Origin: Acanthaster planci
Lineage: Eukaryota > Echinodermata > Asteroidea > Valvatida > Acanthasteridae
Direction: 5' to 3'
NCBI RefSeq assembly: GCF_001949145.1
Contig: NW_019091619.1
Location: 273,379 to 337,378, forward strand
DNA length: 64,000 bases
Made by a program: the position numbers and the translations under genes. The notes below the pieces were generated by a model. The model was not told the DNA's origin. It did no database searches and worked only from the letters and a program-made list of their open reading frames with translations. Below, piece after piece: positions 55,801 through 64,000 of this stretch. The number at the start of each line of letters is the position of its first letter. Position 1 is the first letter of the stretch.

Positions 55801-58800
55801 CATCCTCCTGCATAAGTGACTGTGACGCACCTGTATCCCTTAGGATAACAACTGGACTGCAGGCCTCATCCAACCCACAGGGCACATCACCACGATAAAC
55901 GAAATCTTTGTAGATTTCATCAACTTGGTTGAGGTCATCAACCACCTTCGATGGAGAAACACGATTGCCATCGGCCTCACCGGACTTCCCACGAAGTAGA
56001 GGGTCCCTACGGACAAAAGCCACTGGCTTGTCAGAGCCCTCTCGCTCATCATAAGCGATGAACTTGGAGCATTTCGCCTTCTTGTGACAGTTGTCACACT
56101 GGAGAGAGGACTTCTTCTTCTTCTGGTCTTCCTTGGCTCCACGTGGTGATGCAGACGTTGGTGAAGCAGGGGTTACAGTTCTAAATTGTGCCTCTGAAAC
56201 TGAGTTGCCCTTTTCACTGTGTTTGTGGAAACCCTTGGACTATAAAGTGGGTTTGCCAATACTGAATTTGTGAGTTAACTCATAATTATTGGCAGCAATT
56301 GTTGCTTTCTTTACATTAGTAATGTGATCGATGCTCTTCCAAATGTGTTTTGATACTCGGAGGGACACTATTTTTGAACTCCTCCATGAGTAAAACTCCT
56401 TTCAACTCATCAAAATTCTTCTCAGTTTTGAGAGAATGATACCATCGGTCGAAAAAGATTTTTTGTCTAGTGAATTCGACAAAGGTCTGGCCATGTATAT
56501 AGTCATTTTTCGAAATATCTGCTTATCATCCTCAGGAACCAATTCATAAGCAGTCAAAATAGCTGTTTCAACAGTAGCATATTCACTACACTGTTTCTCC
56601 GAAAGCGTGGCATAGACTTTTTGAGCCTTACCCACAAATGAGCTTTGCAAAAGCAAAGGCCAGTACTTTTTCAGGCCAAGCAAGCTTTTTTGCAGTTTTC
56701 CCAAAAGACAGGAAATATGTTTCAATTCCCTGCTCATTGAATTTTGGCACCAACCTCACACTTTAGCTAGATCAAAGTCAGTTGGAGTTCTCTCTTTGCT
56801 TGTGGCTTTTTGGCATCCAATTCCAGTTTTTCATTTTGAGTTCATGTTCGAGTACAAGCTTTCGTAGTTCGGCTTTTCCTTTTTCTTTTTCTCGGCCCCT
56901 TTCTCTTTCTTGTCTTTGTTTTGTTTTTCTTGTCTCTCTTTTTCTGACCTTTCAAACTCAAGTCTGAGGTTTTCTTTTTTCAGCTCAATTTTGACAAGCT
57001 CAATTTCCCTGTCGGTAGTTTGCACAGACTCAGGCATTTTTAGATTTAACTTTTCAGCAAGAGGACTTACTCGCTTGGGTTTCTTGGCACCGACGGAGAA
57101 ATTTACCCAATTCACGCAACTCTTCTTTTGTTAACTGTTGAAATTGATCGTACGAGAAATCTTCAGCCCCAACGAAAGCTTGTGCTTCGAACTTAGCCAC
57201 GATAAGTATACAATGCAGTTGACAACAAGACAATAGTGTGTATCCCTGTTTGACAATATGAAAGAGAATTTTGCCTTGTTGTTATTCTCTTCAGACGGGC
57301 CCCCAACTTGTTACGATCCGAAAAATTCTAAATTATTTAAGAATAGGCCTAGTAATTATTTCAAAGCTCGAATTCTCTCCAATGCAACAAACATATCAAA
57401 CAAGACACACTGATATAAGGAACAGAAAAACGTTATGATTTGAGAATGTTACACTAAACATGTAAAAATAACGATAACAAAGGAGATGCTGATTGTAACT
57501 AAACAATAAGAATGAGAAAGATCTTATTCAAACAAGATGTTCTAGGCTTTCTGGTGAGAGCTAGGCAGGAACGACAGTGAAGAATGCTGGAACACATTTC
57601 AGTCCTTAAAGGTGCCAAAAAAAAAGACCTGCCGCGGGGACAAAGACCACGTCGAATAAGAATGACCGGGCTCGAGACGAAACGGCGAGGGCGTGGTGAC
57701 CGTCGCAAATACGGGACTCCCCTAAACTGGAACTAGATTCAGTTCACTGTCTCTTCCGCCGAACAAGATTCAGCTCTGATTTGCTGGACAAACAAGTGTC
57801 ACTCCGCAGACGACTGGCCACCACCGGTTGAAATGGTGCAGAAGTCAACAAGTTAAACTTCTCGCAGCCGCGTACGGTAGAATTGCCTTCCAAAATCTCT
57901 TTAGCTGTGTGTGAGTCTCTTTCTCTGTCTCCTTGTTTTGTCTGCCAGTGCCCGTATTTTTCAGCCTACATTTCTTCTAGAAATTTCTTCTCATTACGTA
58001 AGTTTCTGAAAATAGACATTCTGGCATTACTTAATCTGACAAAAAAACCTCCAGACTATAGACTAGGTAACTGGAAATATCGCCAGCTTACAAGAAATTT
58101 CTTGGACACACAACGAGAATATTCATGACTACATTGAGGTCATTCACTGTGGCCTGGGGTCAAACGCGGGTCACATACCGAATCGTGTGCGTTACCATTA
58201 CACAATTTACCACACGTACACACAAGCACAGACTATATATATATAGATAACAATACAGGCACAGAAGACTGTTCAAATTGGCTTGAACTTAACAATGGAA
58301 AATGGCACGGCAGGCACGTGCTGACATCTTATGAGATCATTGTTCCTGAATTTAACAAAATCGCTCTACGCAAGGGCCGCAACATATGAGGATGATTTCT
58401 CTTTACCTGGAAGTGAATTTAGGGCTGACGTGACAACACTGGTTTTTATGTCGTTGACCCAAAGCCAAAATACAAACCATGTCTTAACAATTAACCAACA
58501 TATATGACAAGTGGCCATTTCCTGGCATTTATAGCTATTTAGAGATGCATGGATTGCTTGTGGATTATAAGGATCGTTCTATAAATTTGGTTGTTCAAAC
58601 GAACTTAAAAAGGACATTCAAAGGGCAACAGGTTTGGTGTCCCCGTTACATGGAGTCGTCATTGAAATTGAGTTTCAAGTATGTGCATTTCTATTTGTTT
58701 GGCAGGTAATTTGCAAGAGTGTGAGTGGCCACTTAAAATTAAAGCTGAAAACAGTTAGCAAAAAGCTGAAATGTAACATGTGCCTATACTGCTGGACAAA

Positions 58801-59394
58801 CTAAGTGTAAAAAAAAAGCTGAAATTAAGGGTCGACATGTAAACAAAAAAAAAATGAAATCAGCTAAAAAGCTGAATTCTCACACACCTGATTAAAGAAT
58901 GTGTTATAAACTTACCCAATCGGAAGTCAGATTGGACAAGGAAATGAAATAAATCTGGACCACAAATTTATAGAATGACCAGCAAGACACTTGCTTCATC
59001 AAATTGGCTTGAGCTTTGAATTTGCAGCATGGACAATATGTAGCCAGTGTTGTTGGTATACTCGTCCGGTTTTCTTAGGCCTACTCTGAACAATTTCAAT
59101 TTCTGGCAGTGCCCTATTGTCAGATCTCGGTTATTGTCGGGGGGTTGCCTCTGGATGCTAACAGTTTGACCATATTGTAGCTGCACCCTTCACACAAAAC
59201 ATTTGTAACTGAAATAGAGTTGCCACATCAAAGTGTCGACCCTTGTTGATGTTTCCTTACCAATGAGGGGAGAGTCACCAACTCGTCCAATCATCTGACC
59301 TGTGATGCCACCAGTGGAGGTGGCAGCAGCTACATTGCCATGGGCATCGACAGCAACAGCTCCTACGGTGTCGTGATCATCTATACCCAACTCC
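52690..59394 (-). CDS. ASRGL1: Isoaspartyl peptidase/L-asparaginase (ASRGL1-like), three 3' exons
   Basis: N-terminal-nucleophile hydrolase. Relatives cleave themselves before a threonine, then hydrolyse asparagine and isoaspartyl dipeptides. Exons: 59394-59261 (beta-subunit start), 53607-53523 and 52856-52690 (stop). Visible: [16 protein letters not shown], where T is the nucleophile; [16 protein letters not shown]; then VSVSGNG in place of the family's S-T-T-G-H-G-E; then the C-terminal [17 protein letters not shown]. The last two exons join in phase 1. The first exon ends in phase 1 but the next opens in phase 0, so one exon with the GAGxYAD segment is missing. A Gmr1-like retroelement fills much of that intron. 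In human ASRGL1 the second catalytic-site threonine sits in the STTG stretch; here it is Ser. The alpha-subunit exons were not located, and gene integrity is uncertain. Aspartylglucosaminidase is a less likely alternative. Confidence 0.78.
53523..53607 (-). CDS. ASRGL1: ASRGL1-like exon with degenerate STTGHGE region
   Basis: It encodes [20 protein letters not shown] and VSQKDLRK, with acceptor GAGTTTTCAG and donor GTACAC. The splice phase and frame join the last exon exactly. Spacing to the preceding motif also fits, but the incoming phase does not, which points to a lost or unseen exon. Confidence 0.62.
53880..57309 (-). mobile_element. Gmr1-like Ty3/Gypsy retroelement, gag to integrase, truncated before reverse transcriptase
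   Basis: In element order: a primer-binding-site-like TTGGGGGCCCGTCTGA at 57306-57291; a gag with a K/E-rich coiled coil (57115-56831); a capsid region with [20 protein letters not shown] (about 56640); a degenerate zinc knuckle (about 56095); a protease with [16 protein letters not shown] (about 55850) and [11 protein letters not shown] (about 55365) around an assembly gap; then directly the integrase, with [31 protein letters not shown] and [20 protein letters not shown] (54890-54410), and its C-terminal [14 protein letters not shown] (about 54000). There is no room for reverse transcriptase between protease and integrase, which is the Gmr1 order. The element stops after integrase, so reverse transcriptase is absent. 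The expected gag start codon reads GTG at 57199. Several shifts and stops make it inactive. Confidence 0.85.
55481..55742. other. Assembly gap (N run) inside the Gmr1-like protease
   Basis: 262 undetermined bases. Confidence 1.
57309..58441 (-). repeat. Candidate 5' LTR of the Gmr1-like element
   Basis: The element-side end is ...GATCGTAACA next to the primer-binding-site-like sequence. The outer end may be the TGTTGTCACG read on minus from about 58441. No second copy is visible for comparison, so the outer border is a guess. Confidence 0.4.
58442..59260. other. Intron of the ASRGL1-like gene; one dispersed repeat
   Basis: It holds the inverted copy of the AGCTTTTT repeat (about 58740-58890) and no recognised exon. 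Confidence 0.5.
58740..58890. repeat. 'AGCTTTTT' repeat, copy 2 (inverted)
   Basis: AAAGCTGAAAACAGTTAGC, AAAAAAGCTGAAATTAAG and CAGCTAAAAAGCTGAATTCT correspond in reverse complement to 17875-18050. Confidence 0.55.
59261..59394 (-). CDS. ASRGL1: ASRGL1-like exon with nucleophile threonine
   Basis: The acceptor is CCGTTTAG and the donor GTAAGG, phase 2 in and phase 1 out. It encodes [20 protein letters not shown] through the TSTGG and GRVGDSP motifs. This is the strongest exon of the gene. Confidence 0.92.
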
Positions 59395-59656
59395 CTAAAC
59401 GGAAGAAATATACCAATCATGAACAAACCATACACAGGGAGGGGGATTCGAGCTCACAACCTCCACTCAATGAATTGGATATTGGACCTTCTAATCAATC
59501 AAATATTCAAAGCATCCAGTCATACCAAATCATCACCAAAGCAGAAACAAACTACGTGTATGCATGTTTGTGTGGTGGTCTTTACCCCTCAGTTAAAGGA
59601 GAAACCTGGGATTTTGACTGAGGCAAACTGATGTTTGGTCCTAATTGTCGACTTAC

Positions 59657-59686
59657 TCCCCTGGTCCTACACGTACCAAGATCAAA
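59657..59686 (-). CDS. Possible small upstream exon of the ASRGL1-like gene
   Basis: A long pyrimidine tract and TTAAG precede 30 bp (LILVRVGPG in frame), followed by a perfect GTAAGT donor. It ends in phase 2, as the next exon requires. The product of this stretch is not diagnostic; it would sit in the variable linker before the cleavage site. Confidence 0.25.
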
Positions 59687-60239
59687 CTTAACGACAAAGA
59701 AAAAGAAAAACCAAAAGAAAAAATATGAAGGAAAGGTACCTATTTAGCGTTGTTGTAGGTCATATGACTAGCTACATCATTTAGGTTTACTTGTTATACC
59801 GTGAGATATAATTCCATGCAATTTTGAAAGCAAATAATAGAAGTTTTCCATCAAAGTTTTTTATTTCATGGACCTTTTCCTTAGAGTGCTTGATTCTAAA
59901 TGAAAATATTCATACAAGATACAACAATCGGGACAAGTCGGACATGATATATGGCCAGGTTATTTGGGAACCTGGTGTTCCGATTCATATTCCATAGCCT
60001 GTGGCAAAGCTTCAGCTGTAATGCTAGCTAACAGGGTAAGCCGGCTGCCAAAGCTACATGAACAACCCACCTCAGTGGTACCTGGCTCACATGCAGCTGA
60101 CAGGTGTAAACGTGCCTCTTGGACAAACTGGGTGTAGTAGCCTACACGCGTACCCCTCAAATTTTCAAATTTAAGAGGGAGGTGCCACAGCAAGTAACAG
60201 GATTTTTTTCACAGCACATCAACACAACTGCGTGATGTC

Positions 60240-60615
60240 AACTTAACGGAATCTGGAATCCATCGACTGCGAGGAGGTAAATCTTTGCAACGTTGTACAA
60301 TCTTTGTTGTCACGTAAGCACGGGCAGTGAAAACAAACGTGCATGAACATGGAGACCTGTGTACGGTATTGCCGGAAGTGAAAGGTCGTTAAGAAAATTC
60401 TTTATTAACTATCTCAATGTAACGTTTCCTGAATATTACTTGAAGAAGACAAAGGGAAAACTCCAGCATGAGTGTTTCATGGGGTGGCTTCCGTTAGGAA
60501 TTATTCTTCCAAAAATTATCGAATGTGATAGGACGGCCCAACGTAAAATCCCCACAGGAGGACCGCGCGAGGGTTCCGGAAGCTCGCTGCGTGACCTTTT
60601 ACATTCAGGTTCTAT
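60240..60615 (-). repeat. Dispersed repeat, family C, copy 2 (inverted)
   Basis: Reverse-complement match to 40500-40970. The 131-codon plus-strand frame at 60359-60754 is mostly this repeat and is not a gene. Confidence 0.75.
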
Positions 60616-61576
60616 TGCCATATTTGGTCATATGGAATGTTTCACTTTTGCAAAAGGGGTTGTAACCACTGCTCTATTGCGCGCGTACATGTTACTTTTT
60701 GACCATCATTGCTGTAAATGGCTTGTCATCATTGGGGGAACACAAACTTTTTGAGACTTTGGAATTGAAATTACAAATAGACTTTTTAAATCCCCGTTAA
60801 ACAAAAGTGAACACTTTTATTTCATGTCATGAAGTGAACATTATAAAACATTGTCTAGTCTGAAGCAGTTTTTACAAAACAGTTTAACAAGTACATGTAG
60901 TCAATTTATGAATTAATTCACGATCTTCATAAAACCATAAAAAAGTTAGAAAGCTGTGAAAATGTACTTCAGAATTAAGAAATTCAAAGCAAGCTACAAT
61001 TGGAAATTACTCTATTTTAGAATTGCAGTGAGTCTGTGCCTTGTTTACTCACTGAAACAATCTTTTACGCACTTTTGTTTCGTTTTTGCAAATTTCACTC
61101 TCATCGTGCATGGCTGCATATAATTCTGAAAGATGCAAAACACGTACTGTTCCATATCCATCATTTCACATCTGGCTCTCTTTTTAATAATTTAATAATC
61201 CTCAATGATGATTCATGACTTCAACAGGGTCTTTTCCAGACGCTGTTGTGTGAAATGTGCTATCGAGCTGTACTTAATCAAAAGCTCGGGCAATAGTTAG
61301 CTAGCAAAAATTGTCAACTAGCAACCCCTGAAATAGTTGAACGTAATCAGAACACTTCTGTCATGAAATCCGACGGACAAACAATTAAGCCACCGAAACA
61401 GGCTGAATAAACTTCAAAGAAAATAAAACACTGTCTAGTCCTTTTGGATGAGTTCTGATCGATTTCCAAAAATTCACACAAGACGTTACAAATCGACTAC
61501 GAACCCTTTAGAATTATGCGTTTCAATGAATCTGGGCCAAATACTTTTGCGGGGCAAAAAATACATCACAATAATA

Positions 61577-62319
61577 TTGTAGCGTCGGCATCGACCGGCC
61601 GGTAGAGGGCACCAGCATGGAACCACTATGGAGCCGGGCAGTGGAGGTTGCACTACACCAAATACGCACCCTTAGAAAACAGTGCAGAATCGGACCGAAA
61701 TAACGTGAAGAGGTTGGCCTCCGTTTTTTACTGGAAATTCAAGATTATGGCCAGAAGATTACTTTTCGTTTAAATTTCATGGGGGTTAGCCACGAAAATC
61801 TTTTCTTATTTGCCTTTCGAGGAAGACACCCCCAAACAGCAGTAAAACTTAGCGCTCATTTCTGAATGTAGCCGCCTGCCTCTATCCAAAATAGGCCCAC
61901 AATTGCAGTGGGGCTTTTTGTGAAAGAAATATCCCGAACTGGAAATTATCAGTCCCAAATTCGGGATTTATAGAAATGTTTCTAAGCTGCCTCCTGATTA
62001 TGGCATGTCTTATTGTAAAAAAAACCGTGGGATCACAAAATATTAATGAGCTCGCGCGCAGAAATACAACCATTTGGTGAAATGCACTCTGGAGCCCCTG
62101 CTGGTTGGCCCTGGAGAACCGTAGCCTGCGGCGCCGGCGCAATCGGTTTATTTTCTTTGTTTTGGGCGGCGTTGCCAAGGACATGACAGTTCGTGTTTGG
62201 AATTAAGGAGTAAGGCTCGGCTGTGTTTTGTGAAGTAAACGGCAGACGACGCCCTTGCCTTACCTGCCTTACCTTGATTTTTGTCAAGTGTAGAAAAATC
62301 CATGGACGACCACGTTACA
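61577..62319 (+). repeat. 5' LTR of the right-end Gypsy element
   Basis: It starts TGTAGCGTCGGC and ends GTTACA directly before TTGGTGGCAGCGGCGAG, a typical Gypsy primer-binding region. The middle (61750-62090) is shared with the repeat at 46835-47180. Confidence 0.65.
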
Positions 62320-64000
62320 TTGGTGGCAGCGGCGAGCCGTCTGACAAGGAAGAAAAAATGAATTTTTCATGGGTTGTTGGTTCAGTCATAAATATTCCGA
62401 ACTACGTTGACGCGGGTTGTATCAGGGCCTCGCAGTCGCCTAGGGCGATTGCTAGTAAACCCAGTTTGACAGTCGAGGAGCTCGAGCCCCCAGCTCGGGA
62501 TCCTGCTGCTCTTCCAAAACCAGCTCCGGTAGGAACAACTAGGGTGACGGGTAAAGTGGCTGGAAAGGCGGTGCGTTTCCTCGTAGACACCAGAGCCCCA
62601 GTGAGTTTAATTTCGCAGCGGGTCTTCAATGCCTTGCCTCATGCGGAGAAACCTACTCTAGCTTCTTCGGCACCGACTTTGAAAATAGCAGATGGCAGCT
62701 CCATGCCAACTGAAGGTTTGGTCAACTTCTAGCTGCAGGTCGGGGAGCAAATCACGAATAATGTCTCCACTATAGCCAGCATCGAACCGGAGGTGATTCT
62801 GGGCATCGATTTCCTGTCCAAATGGGACTGCGAGTGGCGATGGGGTGACAAGGTGGTCATCATCAACGGAAAGGCAGTCCTGCTAGAAGGGTACAAGCCT
62901 CAGCCTGTGGTGTCAAGGGCGCAGGTATATAGAGAACACAGTGGTGCCTGCACGACACGGGGCTATTATTTCGGGGGCCATCAAGGCTGCTCCGCCGCAG
63001 ACGGTGGGGGTGGTTTATCCTAGCTGGGATTCAACAGACAGTTGTCAAGTTGCGATTTCCACCAGTTTTGTTGACATAAAAAATGGGACCGTGCCGGTAA
63101 GGGTCTTCAATCCAACGGCTGACCCCGTGACGGTCTATAAGGGGAGTCAGCTAGCGTTGTTTTCACCGACAGATGACCTTGACGTGGTCGAGCTTGAGGG
63201 GGGACTGCCCAGAGTTGCCCATTGTTGCCCCATAGAAAGTGCCTTCTCATTTGAAGGACCTCTTAGATCGAAGAGCTGTCGGCCTTACCGGAGTCGAGCA
63301 CTCCAGGCTGGCAGAGCTTCTCTCTAAGTTTTCGGAGGCGTTCACTGGTCCAGCACAAAATTACAACTGCCAAGGAGGTTACTACTCCATAGACGACGGA
63401 AGGCAGAGGAACAGGTGGACCAAATGTTTTGGAAGGGTGTAGTGGAAGCCTCAAGTAGTCTGTGGTCCTCACCAGTGGTGCTCGTCACGAAAAAAGACGG
63501 TTCTGTTCGCTTTTGCGTGGACTACCAGAAGGTCATCGAGGTGACACTGAAGGACAACTTAGACGCTTTGAGTGGGGCAAGGTGGTTTAGCACGCTTGAC
63601 TTGGCCAGTGGTTATTGGCAGGTAGCATGGACAAGGAGGACTGGGAGAAGACCGCTTTCGGAATGCAGAACGGGCTCTATCAGTTCACTGTGATGCCTTT
63701 CGGACTCTGCAACGCCCCCGACGTTCGAGCGCCTGATGGAGCGGGTGCTGAGAGGACTGCAGTGGCAGATTGCGGTTGTCTACTTGGACGACGTCATAGT
63801 TTGGGGGACAGACTTCGAGGAGCACTACCAGAGACTGGCCACCGTGCTGGAGCAGTTCCAAGACACAGGGTTGAGACTCAAGCTAAAGAAGTATGACCTT
63901 TTCAGGACAGAAGTGGCCTTTCTGGGTCACGTGGTGTCGGCCAAGGAGGTACGAACAGACCCAGAAAAGGTTGCTGTCATCAGAAACTGGCCACGATCAG
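61577..64000 (+). mobile_element. Ty3/Gypsy retroelement without gag, cut by the right edge
   Basis: After the LTR there are only about 200 bp before protease-like sequence (VRFLVDTRAPVSLIS, with R in place of the Gly of DTG). This is followed by a stop at 62730, ILGIDFLSKWDC, a spacer, then reverse transcriptase text from about 63450 (VTKKDGSVRFCVDYQK, WFSTLDLASGYWQV, MPFGLCNAP, VVYLDDVIVW, FLGHVVS). At least three frame changes separate these parts, and about eight residues expected before LDALSGA are missing. RNase H and integrase would lie beyond the window. Gag is deleted or never present, so this copy is non-autonomous. Confidence 0.85.

Larger units (their letters stand above)
59395..61576. 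other. 5' side of the ASRGL1-like locus; no certain exon
   Basis: The alpha-subunit exons of the asparaginase should lie here or beyond the Gypsy element, but none is recognised apart from the weak 30-bp candidate. It contains the second copy of dispersed repeat C and a B-box-like GGGGATTCGAGCTCACAACC near 59442. Confidence 0.45.

Noticed and set aside
54064-57115. Minus-strand integrase, protease and gag frames as host genes
   Set aside because: Together they form one decayed Gmr1-like retroelement with stops and frame changes.
59960-60193. 77-codon minus-strand frame as an alpha-subunit exon of the asparaginase
   Set aside because: No HGGAG, NAG-GS or similar motif; phase to the next exon does not fit.
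60359-60754. 131-codon plus-strand frame
   Set aside because: Mostly dispersed repeat C, also present inverted at 40.5-40.97 kb without the frame.

Overview
The window is eukaryotic, from an animal genome. It carries split genes with GT-AG introns of 0.4 to 3 kb, AT-rich non-coding DNA, many diverged retroelements and three assembly gaps (10680-10958, 43879-44544, 55481-55742). A marine deuterostome, perhaps an echinoderm, fits best: there is a Gmr1-type Ty3/Gypsy element (a deuterostome group), CR1/L2-like LINEs and an invertebrate-style gene set. The species cannot be fixed from the sequence alone.

Four protein-coding loci can be read exon by exon with matching splice phases. (1) Minus strand, 4302 to 432: the first six coding exons of an organic solute transporter alpha-like membrane protein (SLC51A type). 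The gene runs off the left edge. (2) Plus strand, 11789-24097: a complete 11-exon, 363-residue PLP-dependent cysteine synthase of the bacterial CysK2 type. (3) Plus strand, 28568-37753: a TAM-like (AXL/MERTK/TYRO3) transmembrane tyrosine kinase. Ten exons are well supported. A candidate start exon gives a 413-residue protein with an extracellular part of only about 42 residues. (4) Minus strand, 59394 to 52690: three exons of an isoaspartyl peptidase/L-asparaginase (ASRGL1 type), with a Gmr1-like retroelement lying inside one of its introns.

The rest is intergenic or intronic DNA rich in repeats. At 4.3-11.2 kb there is no recognisable gene. At 11.2-11.5, 46.55-47.2 and 61.6-62.3 kb there are members of a repeat family that includes the LTR of a Gypsy element. 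LINE remnants lie at 41.83-42.62 and 48.98-50.75 kb. A broken Gypsy gag-protease fragment lies at 50.9-52.7 kb, and a Gmr1-like element at about 53.9-57.3 kb on the minus strand. A further Gypsy element without gag starts at 61.58 kb and runs off the right edge. Minisatellites (20.33, 23.57 kb), fold-back repeats (12.6, 22.5 kb), a perfect 16-bp hairpin (33.74 kb) and a large excess of the palindrome TACATGTA complete the picture.

The four loci are not an operon and no joint pathway is evident. The most distinctive observations are the apparently ectodomain-poor TAM-like kinase, the CysK2-type enzyme in an animal gene, and the asparaginase locus with a missing GAGxYAD segment and retroelements both inside it and against its 3' end.
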